From positions 138,816-202,815 of the forward strand of contig NZ_JACHXW010000011.1 of assembly GCF_014192395.1 (NCBI RefSeq): a DNA stretch of 64,000 nucleotides. Reading direction: 5' to 3'. The translations under genes and the position numbers were made by a program. Below the pieces are notes generated by a model. That model was not told the DNA's origin and did not search any database. It was given only the letters and a program-made list of their open reading frames with translations. Shown piece by piece: positions 42,350 through 52,004 of this stretch. This DNA comes from Paenibacillus endophyticus (GTDB lineage Bacteria; Bacillota; Bacilli; Paenibacillales; Paenibacillaceae). Each line of letters opens with the position of its first letter. The first letter of the stretch is position 1.

Positions 42350-45100
42350 TCACATGATTTTGTTGGGAGCCTTGATGCTCTCTGGACGTTTCGTTTTGCG
42401 AATCGGCTGCTTGTCCAGCACGCGAAGCACCGTGCGCAGCGCGGCTGGCGTAGGTGCGCTAAGCCATGGGCCCGGCGCGGCAAAATGCGCTTCCTCCATC
42501 CAGCGTGTCAGCTGGCGGAGCGCATCCTGCTGCTCAGCAGGGAGCGAGGGCTCAGCCGCCAGCGCGTATTCGCGTGCCGTCAGGCCCGGCGCGCGCTCGC
42601 CGAAACGGCGATACAGCAGCGGCGCCAAGTGATCGGCGACGCTAATAAAGCTGGCGCGCACGAGCCCATCGGCATCATGCGGCGCCGCCCTGGCCTTCCG
42701 CGGCGCAAGCTCCGCCGCCGTGGCAGCGCTGCCCGTCACAGGTTCATGTGACGGGTAGGGCGCGGCTCCGCCGGCGAGCTTCGCGATGCCGGCGTAAGCC
42801 GCGCCATAGCGGCGCAGCGCCAGCGAAAGGCGAAGCCGCTGGCGCTGTGCCGCAGCAATGGCCGCGGCCGCGAGCGCCAGCGCGCCCGCGCCTGCGGCTG
42901 CAGCTGCTGCTGGCGATGCCGCCGCTGCTTTGTGCGCTGCCTGCGCGAGGGCATCTGCCCCGATTGCGGCCGCTGCCTCAGCCCATGCTGCGAGGCTTGC
43001 CAGACTCGACTCGCTGATTCCGGCAGCATCGCTCGCCATAGCCGCTCCCGCTGCACCCATAGCCGGAGCAGCGAGCGCACCCCCAACCGAAGCGGCGGTG
43101 CCTACGCTCAAGACGCCGCTGAATCCGGGAGTCGGATCAAAAGGCACCCAGCCTGCGCCAGGGAAATATACTTCGACCCAAGCATGCGCATCCGAGCCTT
43201 TCACTTCATACTCTACCAGCTCAGCGCCTATGGCACTCCCGCTTCCATCAGCTTGCGCATTGCCGCCGAAAGTATCCAGCGCATCATCTCCTGCAAGCTC
43301 CTTATTGCCATCCAATCCGGCATCCCGATTCAAAACAGCCGTTCCGGGCGTAAAGCCTTTTACCCATCTAGCAGGAATCCCTTGCGAACGCAGCAGCACG
43401 ACCATCGCGGTTGAGAAATGCACGCAATAGCCTTGACGCTGATCGAACAAAAAGTTGTCTACGAAATCGCTGCCTTCGGGAGGCTGCGAGCCGCCATCAA
43501 GCGTATAGGTGTAGCTTGCTTTCAAAAAATCCTCAATCGCTTTCACTTGGTCGTAGCGGTTCGTTACGCCGCCTCCCGCTATCTCAGCCGCTAAAGCCGA
43601 AACGCGGCTTGGAAGCGATGACGGCAGCTGCAAATACGGCTCCAGCTCCGACGATAAATCCGTTTCTTCTAAGGATGTATTTCCCTCCGCAAACAGCCTG
43701 CTTTCATCCGATGCCAAATCTGATTCAAGGGCAATCGAACGTAATTGCTTGCCGTCTGTAACGGTAAGCGTGCTTTCCACCACAAAGCGCTCTACCTTTG
43801 TCTTGTCCGATTGCGCAAACAAGGAGCTGTTGTCGGCATTGTAGACGTAGCTGCCCAGCTTGCGGCGCGGATCGGCTGCGATGAGCTCCGTTACATGTCC
43901 TTGCAATCCCGAGGTGAACAGCGGCATGCCTGCCGCCGGCTCCATCCAAACGACCGATTGCCTAATGACGGGACCATGCAGCCTATTGCCCTCTCGTGCC
44001 GCGGCCTCGGAAGATGCGGTCGTATCCGTTCCCTTTATGGGTTGCAGCACGGGGCTTCCGGCGCTATCCACCCAGCCCCGGCCGTCATATACGCGCTTGG
44101 ACTCCCCGCGCCAATACGCTTTGGCTGGCGAGCTGCCTATAAAAACAACCCGCTCGTCCTTCGTGACCGGCGCGCCAAGCTGACTGTCATCGAAGCCGTA
44201 GCCGGTAAAGGCTCCGCCTAATTGGCCTAAGCCCGATTGACTAAGCGTTGTTACCGCGCCTTGCTGGGTTCCCAAAGATCGGACGGTTTCTTCCAAGCGT
44301 TCATTCAGTGAAGCCGTCCAGCTTGGAGCAGGCATGTCCGACTCGCGTCCTCCGGCAAACAGCAAGCCGAAGCCTACGACCATCAATACGACAAAAGCCG
44401 ACCCGGACAGCCAGCGCATATCCAGCTCCTTCAGCTTGCTTGTGCCTGTGTCAATTATCCGCTGCACGCGCGGCACAGCGACGACTGCTCCAAGCAACAG
44501 TCCCTCGGCTACCGCTCGCATCAATCCCCCCATGACCTCAAAGCCCAGCCAGACATGGAGCGTAATTAAATAGATTAATGTAACAGCGGCAAGACCCAGC
44601 GCTGTCTGGCGCATCCATAACAGCGCCTGCAGCGCGGGGGCCAGCATCGCCCAGCCAATAAACAGCAGCAATGTCCTCAGCTCGCTCGACATAGCCCATA
44701 ATCCGCTTTGTCCAATCAGCAGCAGATGCTCCTTCAGCATGGCAGGAAAGCCAAGCAGCCATTGCAGCTCGCTTTGATCCGCACTTTTATAGAGCCACAT
44801 TAGACTCAATACGCACAGCATCGCATTCATCGAGAGCGTAATCGCAGCCGGCAAACGGAACAAACCGGACAGCATCGCGAATCCGATTACGAGCAGCAGC
44901 GGACCCGGATTGTAAATAGCTGACCATTCTCCGGCGTTAACCCAAGGCAGCAGCCACTCCGCAAACAAGCCGTACAGCAGCAGGCTTGTAACGAGCCGGA
45001 ATCCGAAAGATTCCTCCGGCATGTCGCGCCGCATTCGTTTGCGATCCTCGCTTATCGGCTTAGCCGTTCTTTCGGCAACTCCGCTTTTATGCATACTCAT
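42350..45100 (-). CDS. Transglutaminase-like membrane protein (TgpA/DUF3488-DUF4129 type)
   Basis: A protein of about 916 residues: several N-terminal membrane helices (about 35-240), an extracytoplasmic transglutaminase core and a C-terminal cytoplasmic DUF4129-like part. The Cys-His-Asp triad is visible in QGYCVHFSTAMVVLL, SDAHAWVEVY and PFDPTPGF. An Ala-rich stretch of more than 80 residues (encoded about 42835-43085, very GC-rich) sits where the family normally has one helix. The start at 45100 has AAGGGGG eight bases upstream and overlaps the DUF58 gene by 14 bases. It is the last gene of a MoxR-DUF58-transglutaminase operon. Confidence 0.9.
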   Translation of the reverse strand: MSMHKSGVAERTAKPISEDRKRMRRDMPEESFGFRLVTSLLLYGLFAEWLLPWVNAGEWSAIYNPGPLLLVIGFAMLSGLFRLPAAITLSMNAMLCVLSLMWLYKSADQSELQWLLGFPAMLKEHLLLIGQSGLWAMSSELRTLLLFIGWAMLAPALQALLWMRQTALGLAAVTLIYLITLHVWLGFEVMGGLMRAVAEGLLLGAVVAVPRVQRIIDTGTSKLKELDMRWLSGSAFVVLMVVGFGLLFAGGRESDMPAPSWTASLNERLEETVRSLGTQQGAVTTLSQSGLGQLGGAFTGYGFDDSQLGAPVTKDERVVFIGSSPAKAYWRGESKRVYDGRGWVDSAGSPVLQPIKGTDTTASSEAAAREGNRLHGPVIRQSVVWMEPAAGMPLFTSGLQGHVTELIAADPRRKLGSYVYNADNSSLFAQSDKTKVERFVVESTLTVTDGKQLRSIALESDLASDESRLFAEGNTSLEETDLSSELEPYLQLPSSLPSRVSALAAEIAGGGVTNRYDQVKAIEDFLKASYTYTLDGGSQPPEGSDFVDNFLFDQRQGYCVHFSTAMVVLLRSQGIPARWVKGFTPGTAVLNRDAGLDGNKELAGDDALDTFGGNAQADGSGSAIGAELVEYEVKGSDAHAWVEVYFPGAGWVPFDPTPGFSGVLSVGTAASVGGALAAPAMGAAGAAMASDAAGISESSLASLAAWAEAAAAIGADALAQAAHKAAAASPAAAAAAGAGALALAAAAIAAAQRQRLRLSLALRRYGAAYAGIAKLAGGAAPYPSHEPVTGSAATAAELAPRKARAAPHDADGLVRASFISVADHLAPLLYRRFGERAPGLTAREYALAAEPSLPAEQQDALRQLTRWMEEAHFAAPGPWLSAPTPAALRTVLRVLDKQPIRKTKRPESIKAPNKIM

Positions 45101-46538
45101 GCGCATCGCCCCCTTCCGCTGCATACGGCTGCGCGGACATACTCGCAGGGACAGGCAGCCACGTCAATTTGACGCCGCCGCTCTCCAGCCATTTATGCTG
45201 CTCGCGCATCGCAAAGGTTGGGATGTTACTCCTCGTCACGATGAACAGCTCAAGCCTGCAGCCTTTCTCTGCCGCATAGCCCGCAAGCTCGCCCCAGCTG
45301 CGTCCGCCGCGCCAATCCGCAGTAAAGACAAGAATTGTACTGCCGCGAGCAAGCAAATGAGAGCTTCGATTCAAGCTTCGCGCTAGCGAGCCCTTTCCTT
45401 CCGCTCGGAGAAGGGCCATCGCGTGCAGCATGCCGGATACTCCCTGCTGCGTACCGCTCTGATGCGGCAATCGCATGGTCTGGCTACCTTCTCCGAGCAA
45501 GAGCGTTACGCCATTGCCAAGTTCAGCTGCATTCGCGAGAGCTAGTGCTGCCCAGCCTACGCATGCGTCAAACAGCCGATCATCTGCATCGTAAGCCGCT
45601 GCCATCGTATCTATCGCAATGCAGGTTTGAACGGGCTGCTCAAGCGAATGCACCTTAGTCTGCAAGCCGCGTCCTTTGGCGGCGCTCCGCCAGTCCAAAT
45701 GCCGCAGCGAGTCGCCCTGCCGGAATGGGCGGAAGTCCGGCCCTAGACCGGCTGCGCGAACTGCGGCCTCGATTTCTTCTCTACCCGCTTCACCGCGTAA
45801 ATCCTGCGACTCTCCCCTCAGCGAGGAAGGTACGGCATACACCCCCCCGCCCTCCAAGCGCTCCGGCCTATTCGGGCTAGCTGCATGTGCAAGTCCTGGC
45901 AGAACGATGAATTCCGATCTGCAATCGAGCTGCCTGCTGATTGCCGTTAAGCCGAGCCAATCGCCTATCGTAACTACGGCATGCTGATAGGGATGCCGTC
46001 CGCGCCTCAGCTGATGAAGCGTATAAAGATAGGTTGTTTCCTTGCTCCACACGGGAGTGAACACCGCATGTATGCTGATTTTCCGATTCAAAGCCGAGCT
46101 CTCGTTCAAGGTTTCTTCATGGATGGCTATCCATACAAACGGAACAGGAATCGCTCGCTTTAACGTGAAGCGGATAGCCAGCTGCCCGCCTTCGCGAATC
46201 GTTTGCTGCGACAAATCCCGAATGGCGCTCAAGCGTGCAGCAGCTAGAAGCGGAGCCAAGCCGCTCACGACGATGATCATGCTTAGCACCGCTGTCATAA
46301 ACCATTCTACAGCGCCGCCCCTCAGGACGACCGCTGCCATGCTCCCCGCCCACGCCGCTGCGATGAGGCTCCAGGCAAACCATCTGGTACGGTATGCTGC
46401 GGACTGTTGCGCTTTTGGCATCTGCCTATCGCCTTTAAGCTTCTCCTTCTGTATTTCCGCTTGCGGCTTAATGCCATCGACATCGTCTATCTGTCGATCC
46501 ACGATCTGCAATACGTCATCCTGATGCGGTGCATTCAT
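45087..46538 (-). CDS. DUF58 domain-containing membrane protein
   Basis: A protein of about 483 residues with two membrane helices (about 50-95 after the 46538 start) and a DUF58/VWA-like domain; GPDFRPFRQGDSLRHLDWRSAAKGRGLQTKV carries the family signature RxYxxGDxxRxIDW. Such proteins accompany MoxR ATPases and membrane transglutaminases in a three-gene module thought to act in envelope or complex assembly. The start overlaps the moxR stop (ATGA) with GGGAAG upstream; the 13 residues added by the longer ORF are unlikely. Confidence 0.9.
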   Translation of the reverse strand: MNAPHQDDVLQIVDRQIDDVDGIKPQAEIQKEKLKGDRQMPKAQQSAAYRTRWFAWSLIAAAWAGSMAAVVLRGGAVEWFMTAVLSMIIVVSGLAPLLAAARLSAIRDLSQQTIREGGQLAIRFTLKRAIPVPFVWIAIHEETLNESSALNRKISIHAVFTPVWSKETTYLYTLHQLRRGRHPYQHAVVTIGDWLGLTAISRQLDCRSEFIVLPGLAHAASPNRPERLEGGGVYAVPSSLRGESQDLRGEAGREEIEAAVRAAGLGPDFRPFRQGDSLRHLDWRSAAKGRGLQTKVHSLEQPVQTCIAIDTMAAAYDADDRLFDACVGWAALALANAAELGNGVTLLLGEGSQTMRLPHQSGTQQGVSGMLHAMALLRAEGKGSLARSLNRSSHLLARGSTILVFTADWRGGRSWGELAGYAAEKGCRLELFIVTRSNIPTFAMREQHKWLESGGVKLTWLPVPASMSAQPYAAEGGDAHEYA

Positions 46539-47554
46539 CGGCGCTTCCCGCTTCCCGCCGCTGCCGGCATCGGGCAATCGCGAATCATGCGTTTAATAAC
46601 CGTCGCCGCGTCCTCTCCCATGGAAGCCGCGCTGAAGCGAAGCGACAGCCGGTGCGGGAGTACGGCTTCGGCCGTGGCAAGCAGATCATCAGGCACCGCA
46701 TAACCCCGGCCTTCCATATAGGCATTGGCCTGGGAGGCCCGCAGCCAATCACGAAGCGCACGCGGGCTTAATCCCAGCACCACCTCGGGCGCCCGTCTTG
46801 TCGCATCTGCAACCTGCACCATATATTCAAGCAGCGCTGGATGCATATGCGTCTGCCTTGCTTCCGCTTGCATTTGGAGCCATTCCTCTGTCGCAATGAC
46901 CGGCCGCAGACGATCCGGCTCAATCCGGTTGCCGTCCGCATACTGCTCCAGCATCCGCTTCTCCTCCGATGAACCGGGATAGCCGATCGTCAACCGCATC
47001 ATGAAACGGTCCAGCTGCGCCTCCGGCAGCGTATTCGTGCCTTCGAAGCTGAGCGGATTCTGGGTCGCAATCAGCATAAAGGGCACCGGAAGCTTACGGG
47101 TTTTGCCTTCAACCGTCACGCGCCGCTCCTCCATGGCCTCAAGCAGAGCAGACTGCGTGCGCGGTGATGTGCGGTTGATCTCATCGGCAAGCACTACATT
47201 GCCCATTATGGGACCAGGACGGTAGACAAGCTCGCTCGAGCGGGCGTCCAGCACCACGCCGCCTACGATATCTGCCGGCAGCATGTCCGAAGTGAATTGT
47301 ATTCTTTTGAAATCGCCGCCTACCGCTCTGGCAAAAGCTTGCGCGAGCAGCGTTTTGCCTACGCCTGGCACATCCTCAAGCAGAACATGTCCGCCTGCCA
47401 GCAGCGCCGTTAACGTGTTCCGGATGACCTGCTGCTTGCCGAGCAGCACGCTCTCTACCTTAACTAGCAATCGATGCAGCAGCACCTGCGGCGCTTCCGG
47501 CCAATGACCGTATCGGTCCTCTTTCGCATCATCAGAAAATTGGGGGGAAATCAT
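46535..47554 (-). CDS. MoxR-family AAA+ ATPase
   Basis: The 339-residue AAA+ chaperone-like ATPase has Walker A EDVPGVGKTLLAQA (P-loop about 62-69), Walker B VLADEINRTSPRTQSALLEAMEE near 135 and sensor 1 FMLIATQNPL near 163. It is the first gene of the MoxR-DUF58-transglutaminase operon. GGAGG lies 11 bases before the ATG and directly follows a 10-bp inverted repeat, which could form an RNA stem next to the ribosome binding site. Confidence 0.94.
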   Translation of the reverse strand: MISPQFSDDAKEDRYGHWPEAPQVLLHRLLVKVESVLLGKQQVIRNTLTALLAGGHVLLEDVPGVGKTLLAQAFARAVGGDFKRIQFTSDMLPADIVGGVVLDARSSELVYRPGPIMGNVVLADEINRTSPRTQSALLEAMEERRVTVEGKTRKLPVPFMLIATQNPLSFEGTNTLPEAQLDRFMMRLTIGYPGSSEEKRMLEQYADGNRIEPDRLRPVIATEEWLQMQAEARQTHMHPALLEYMVQVADATRRAPEVVLGLSPRALRDWLRASQANAYMEGRGYAVPDDLLATAEAVLPHRLSLRFSAASMGEDAATVIKRMIRDCPMPAAAGSGKRR

Positions 47555-47569
47555 CGTATAATTCGCCTC

Positions 47570-47597
47570 CTGAAAAATAAATCTATCTATTTTTCAG
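47570..47597. promoter_or_regulatory. Perfect inverted repeat at the moxR ribosome binding site
   Basis: CTGAAAAATA and TATTTTTCAG are perfect 10-base arms separated by 8 bases, and the downstream arm (in mRNA) runs straight into the GGAGG of moxR. Either an operator or an RNA stem. Confidence 0.5.
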
Positions 47598-47643
47598 TTT
47601 CCCCAGCTTTCTCTATCTTTAGACCTGCTAGAGGGCGATTCTG

Positions 47644-48936
47644 TTAATCTGTCACCCATATTTCACGCTGATTGTCGTTGTATACATACTTCGCTATTCC
47701 GATCCCGAACGTTTGCAGCGTCGCCCTAACAGGGACAATCAGATCCGCACTCATGTCAGAGGCTTTGATTTCCTTGCTTATTAGCGTGAGCACCGGATTG
47801 CCTTCGTATGTCACAACCATCTGCCCTTGCTCCGAATCCAGCTCCAAGCTGGCTCCAATCCATTCCGCCAGCTTGCGCAGCGACACCTCTATCGTACCTC
47901 CGATCAGGCGGTATTCGCCCGCTTCAAGCACGAGACGATCCTCCCCGCGGTGCAAAGTAAGCTTCTGCTCCTCAGGCTTTACTTGCTCCGAACTTCCATT
48001 TCTGTCAAGCTGCTCCGCGTATGTTATGAGCTTTGCTATCTCACCAGTCGTTACCGGCTTCCTATTCCATTTCAGCTTGCTTGCCACCTTGAATTGAATA
48101 GGCTCCACCTTGTCCGTAATGGGGGCAAAAGCATAGCCCTTGCTCTTGTAATAGTGAATAATGGCTGGCAAAGCCTTAACCGACTCTGCATGCCCGGCGC
48201 TGTCATGAAGCAGCACATTCAGCTTGCTTGCCAGCTTCGAGCCTTTAATAGCTGTCAAAATTTCCGAAGACGGGACGTCCTGCTTCTTCGAATCCCCGCT
48301 GTCCACGTTCCAATCATGAACCACGTAGCCTGCTGCTGCCAGCCCATCAAAGTAGCCCTGGTCAAAGTTCGTAAACGTACCGCCCGGCGCGCGAAGCAGC
48401 GTTGTTCTGACACCGGTGGTTTGATAGATCGCATCATCGGTTTTCATCACCTGCCCGGCAAACGCGGAGAAGCTGCCGTATAGCTGCTCATATTTATGAT
48501 TAAACGTATGATTGCCGATTGAATGGCCTTCTTCTATGATTCTTTTAGCCAGCAAGGGCTGCTTCAGCACATGCTCGCCAAGCACAAAAAAAGTAGCCGT
48601 GATGCCTTCGCGTTTCAAAATATCCAGCACAAGCCCTGTATTTTTGCTAGGACCGTCGTCGAAAGTCAAATATACGGTTTTCTGATTCGCTTCAGCCTTG
48701 GCAGCGGCGGCTGGGGCCGCAAGCTTTTCTTGGATAAGCTGCTTCTTCGCGGCATATGCCGCATGGGCTGCCAGGAGCGGCTTTGGCTCATAATAGGAGA
48801 CGTTGCCCGCCACGCTTGCATGCAATGGTTCCAACTCGCTTGCCGCATTGTCCTTGAATGCGGCTCCCCCTTCAAAGCCCAGCAAGCCAAGCCAAACCAT
48901 CCAAGCACAAATTGAAATTCGCAACATACGTCGCAT
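47644..48936 (-). CDS. Polysaccharide deacetylase with C-terminal stalk domain
   Basis: A protein of about 430 residues. After an N-terminal hydrophobic signal (about 1-25) there is a NodB deacetylase domain: YLTFDDGPSKNTG (Asp pair), SIGNHTFNH (metal His pair) and LLRAPGGTF. The C-terminal about 90 residues look like a copper amine oxidase-like stalk domain, as in the secreted protein at 19394-21151. It probably deacetylates peptidoglycan or another N-acetylated glycan outside the cell. The start at 48936 (ATG) is preferred over a GTG at 48948 that has no spacer from AGAAGG. It lies 89 bases upstream of moxR on the same strand. Confidence 0.9.
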   Translation of the reverse strand: MRRMLRISICAWMVWLGLLGFEGGAAFKDNAASELEPLHASVAGNVSYYEPKPLLAAHAAYAAKKQLIQEKLAAPAAAAKAEANQKTVYLTFDDGPSKNTGLVLDILKREGITATFFVLGEHVLKQPLLAKRIIEEGHSIGNHTFNHKYEQLYGSFSAFAGQVMKTDDAIYQTTGVRTTLLRAPGGTFTNFDQGYFDGLAAAGYVVHDWNVDSGDSKKQDVPSSEILTAIKGSKLASKLNVLLHDSAGHAESVKALPAIIHYYKSKGYAFAPITDKVEPIQFKVASKLKWNRKPVTTGEIAKLITYAEQLDRNGSSEQVKPEEQKLTLHRGEDRLVLEAGEYRLIGGTIEVSLRKLAEWIGASLELDSEQGQMVVTYEGNPVLTLISKEIKASDMSADLIVPVRATLQTFGIGIAKYVYNDNQREIWVTD

Positions 48937-49159
48937 GCCCTCTGCCACCCTTCTCTACCTATGACTGGAATCTCTCATTCCATTTGATAGAGTATATGAG
49001 CCTTTGCCTCCGTAAATGCCTGCTCCTTCCCACCTTCATTGGGAATCAGCAGATTGCAAAAAATCCAGTAACGGCTGATGCTCGCAATTATTGGACTTTT
49101 CGCCGGACGGACTCGAAAGGTTGCGCAGGTCTATGTCAAGAATAACGAGAATGCCGAAT

Positions 49160-49204
49160 CAAAAAAAAATCGCCTCTACCCTCAGGGCAAAGACGATTTT
49201 TTTG
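49160..49204 (-). terminator. Terminator of metQ (end of the metNIQ operon)
   Basis: AATCGTCTTTGCCCT pairs with AGGGTAGAGGCGATT, followed by TTTTTTT on the minus strand. Confidence 0.9.
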
Positions 49205-49210
49205 ATTCGA

Positions 49211-50047
49211 TTAAAATGCGGCAACAATTGCGCCTTTATACTTGTCCTCGATATATTTCTTCACTTCCGGCGAACGAAGCGCAGCTGCCAGCTTCTGGAT
49301 CGCATCCGAATCCTTATTGTCTGGCCGGGAGACGAGAATGTTAACGTATGGGGAATCCTTGCCTTCGATAAACAAAGCATCCTCTGTCGGGACAAGATCA
49401 GCTTCAAGCGCATAGTTCGTGTTGATTAGCGCTAGATCAACCTCATCAAGCACGCGCGGCAAGGTTGCGGCTTCCACTTCTCTTATTTCGAGCTTCTTCG
49501 GATTATCTGTAATATCAGCAACCGTACCATTAACGCCAACGCCATCCTTCAGCTTGAGCAAGCCGTTATCAGCCATTAAGGCAAGCGCACGTCCGCCATT
49601 GGAGGGGTCATTCGGGATAACAACCTGAGCGCCGTCCTTCAGCTCTTCGATCTTTTGAATTTTTTTGGAATAAGCGCCAAAAGGCTCGATATGCACGCCC
49701 GCAACGTTGACTAGGTCATAGCCTTTGTCTTTGTTAAATTGTTCCAAGTAAGGCGTATGCTGAAAAAAGTTAGCATCGATCTGTTTTTCATACAGCTGCG
49801 TGTTCGGTTGAACGTAATCATTGAACTCAATGATTTCAAGCTCAATGCCCTGCTCCTTGAGTAGCGGTTTCACCAGCTCCAACAGCTCCGCATGCGGTAC
49901 AGGGGATGCCCCAACCTTCAGCTTAACCGTCTCGGGTACTCCTGTTCCCGTACCACTTGCATTGTTCTCCTCTGTTTTGTCTGCTCCGCAAGCCGTTAGC
50001 GCAAACATCAGCATTAGCGTCAATATCATATAGCTTGTCTTCTTCAT
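49211..50047 (-). CDS. metQ: Methionine ABC transporter substrate-binding lipoprotein MetQ
   Basis: A 278-residue NlpA/MetQ lipoprotein. The signal peptide MKKTSYMILTLMLMFALTAC ends in a lipobox with Cys20. The mature domain shows KVGASPVPHAELLELVKPLL, FNDYVQPNTQLYEKQIDANFFQHTPYLEQ and VIPNDPSNGGRALALM, typical of methionine-binding proteins of this family. The start at 50047 has GGGAGG seven bases upstream. It is the last gene of metN-metI-metQ and its terminator lies just past the stop. Confidence 0.95.
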   Translation of the reverse strand: MKKTSYMILTLMLMFALTACGADKTEENNASGTGTGVPETVKLKVGASPVPHAELLELVKPLLKEQGIELEIIEFNDYVQPNTQLYEKQIDANFFQHTPYLEQFNKDKGYDLVNVAGVHIEPFGAYSKKIQKIEELKDGAQVVIPNDPSNGGRALALMADNGLLKLKDGVGVNGTVADITDNPKKLEIREVEAATLPRVLDEVDLALINTNYALEADLVPTEDALFIEGKDSPYVNILVSRPDNKDSDAIQKLAAALRSPEVKKYIEDKYKGAIVAAF

Positions 50048-50100
50048 GTTGATTCCTCCCATGTTGTTGGTTCATCTAGGCTGCGAGAATGTTATCCTCT

Positions 50101-50763
50101 TTATTTCCTGCTGTAGCGTCTAACGAGTGCGTCTCCAATCGTCTGCAGTACCTGCACGAGCACGATGAGCAGCACGACCGTCACGAGCATCACATCGGTT
50201 TGAAATCGCTGGTAGCCGTAACGGAGCGCTAAATCTCCTAGCCCGCCGCCTCCAATGACGCCTGACATCGCCGTATAGGAAACGAGCGTAACCGCTGTAA
50301 TCGTAACTGCCGCGAGCAAGCTCGGACTCGACTCGCGCAGCAGCACTCGGCGTACAATATCCCATTTGGAAGCACCCATCGCTTGGGCAGCCTCGATTAC
50401 TCCGCGGTCCACCTCGCGCAGGGATGTCTCCACCAGCCTGGCGAAAAAGGGCGTTGCTGCTACGACAAGCGGTGGAATAGAGCCCTCAACGCCCAGCGTA
50501 GTGCCCGTAATCAGCTTGGTCAGCGGCATAATCATAATCATAAGTATCACAAATGGAACAGAGCGCAGTACGTTTATGATGAAAGAAAGCGCGCCATAAA
50601 CGACTGGCTGGGCAAGAAGCTGCCTTCGTGACGTTAAAAACAAGATGATGCCCAAAATCAGTCCGCAAATAATCGTAAAAACGAGCGAGGCGAACAGCAT
50701 ATAGAGCGTATCCTTCGTCGCGTCCCAAATTTCCGGCAAGCGGACATTCTCGAAGCTCATCAT
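50101..50763 (-). CDS. metI: Methionine ABC transporter permease MetI
   Basis: A 220-residue permease with five helices. The cytoplasmic loop EVDRGVIEAAQAMGASKWDIVRRVLLRE near residue 135 is the EAA motif that contacts MetN. It starts with ATGATGAGC, overlapping the metN stop by four bases, with GGAGG about ten bases upstream, and it precedes metQ by 53 bases. Confidence 0.95.
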   Translation of the reverse strand: MMSFENVRLPEIWDATKDTLYMLFASLVFTIICGLILGIILFLTSRRQLLAQPVVYGALSFIINVLRSVPFVILMIMIMPLTKLITGTTLGVEGSIPPLVVAATPFFARLVETSLREVDRGVIEAAQAMGASKWDIVRRVLLRESSPSLLAAVTITAVTLVSYTAMSGVIGGGGLGDLALRYGYQRFQTDVMLVTVVLLIVLVQVLQTIGDALVRRYSRK

Positions 50764-51767
50764 ATGGCGTCTACCTCCAGTCCATCCTTGCGTAAAACAG
50801 CGATGACCCTTTCGATATCCGCATCGTCGCCAATCAGCTCCACGATGAGTTGGCCGTATGGCGTCTGCTTCATACGGGATACCGTTCCTTGCAGAATCGC
50901 AAATTGCACGGACGTCGTCTTCACTGCATTGTATAGAATCGGTTCATACGTCAAGCTGCCGATGTAGGTCATTCGCAGCAAACGGCCCTTTCGGTGCTGC
51001 AGCAGCTGCCTGGCAGCGCTGTTCTCCGCTATCTGATCGACAAATTCACGAGTGACCGGATGCTCGGGCTTCAAGAAAACCTGCAGCACGTCACCGATCT
51101 CTACGATTTCACCTTGGTCAATGACGGCTACGCGGTCGCATATTGCACGAATGACATTCATTTCATGCGTAATCAACAGGATCGTAATGCCAAGCTTGGC
51201 ATTGATATCGAGCAGCAGCGATAAAATAGAGTTCGTCGTTTGGGGATCAAGCGCCGAAGTCGCCTCGTCGCATAGCAGCACATCCGGGTTGTTCGCAAGG
51301 GCTCTCGCGATGCCCACGCGCTGCTTCTGTCCACCTGACAGCTGCGAAGGGTATTTGTCTGCATGTCCCTCCAATTGCACGAGCTTAAGCAGCTCATCAA
51401 CCCGCTTATTCAGCTGTGCCTTCGATTGTTTTGCAAGGGCTAGCGGGAAGGCGATATTTTCTCTCACGGTCGACATGGACAACAGGTTAAAATGCTGAAA
51501 AATCATCCCGATGCGCCTGCGCTCCTGCTGCAGCTGCCTCTCCGTTAAACGCGTAAGCTCTACATTTCCTACGTGAACCGAACCTGCCGTCGGCTTCTCC
51601 AGTAGGTTGACGCAGCGCAGCAGCGTGCTTTTGCCGGCACCGGAATGACCGATGATCCCGAATATTTCACCTTTCTGCACCGTCAGACTTACGTCCTTGA
51701 CAGCCTCAACCTGGGTACCGCCTGCACGGTACGATTTTATTATGCCGTTAAGCTGTATCAGTCTCAT
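50760..51767 (-). CDS. metN: Methionine ABC transporter ATP-binding protein MetN
   Basis: A 335-residue ATPase with Walker A IIGHSGAGKSTLLRCVNLLE near residue 37, the LSGGQKQRVGIARAL signature near 140, Walker B LLCDEATSALDPQTT near 160, and a C-terminal NIL/ACT-like regulatory domain (about 260-335) that senses methionine in this family. It is the first gene of metNIQ. The promoter gives only a short leader, so I see no SAM riboswitch or T-box. Confidence 0.95.
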   Translation of the reverse strand: MRLIQLNGIIKSYRAGGTQVEAVKDVSLTVQKGEIFGIIGHSGAGKSTLLRCVNLLEKPTAGSVHVGNVELTRLTERQLQQERRRIGMIFQHFNLLSMSTVRENIAFPLALAKQSKAQLNKRVDELLKLVQLEGHADKYPSQLSGGQKQRVGIARALANNPDVLLCDEATSALDPQTTNSILSLLLDINAKLGITILLITHEMNVIRAICDRVAVIDQGEIVEIGDVLQVFLKPEHPVTREFVDQIAENSAARQLLQHRKGRLLRMTYIGSLTYEPILYNAVKTTSVQFAILQGTVSRMKQTPYGQLIVELIGDDADIERVIAVLRKDGLEVDAI

Positions 51768-51794
51768 AACCCCCTATCCATCAAGCAAAACCAT

Positions 51795-51823
51795 ATTGTA
51801 TAAATGTGACAGCATCCCGTCAA
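51795..51823 (-). promoter_or_regulatory. Promoter of metNIQ
   Basis: -35 TTGACG, 17-base spacer, -10 TACAAT, with a leader of about 20 bases. Confidence 0.7.
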
Positions 51824-51933
51824 CGAATAAAATCTTCCAGTCGCCCTATTCCCGGCCAACACGCGGCATTTGCCATGCAAAGGATCTCTTTATTGTTACC
51901 AAAGCCCAATTTTATACTCGATTGCTGAATAAG

Positions 51934-51978
51934 CAGAAAGCAAAAAGCGTACCCAGCCATCAGCTGAATACGCTTTTC
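51934..51978 (-). terminator. Terminator of bcp
   Basis: AAAGCGTA pairs with TACGCTTT across a 17-base loop, followed by TTGC. Short U tract, so moderate confidence. Confidence 0.65.
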
Positions 51979-52004
51979 ATTAACATGCTATGCTCATTCG
52001 ACGC

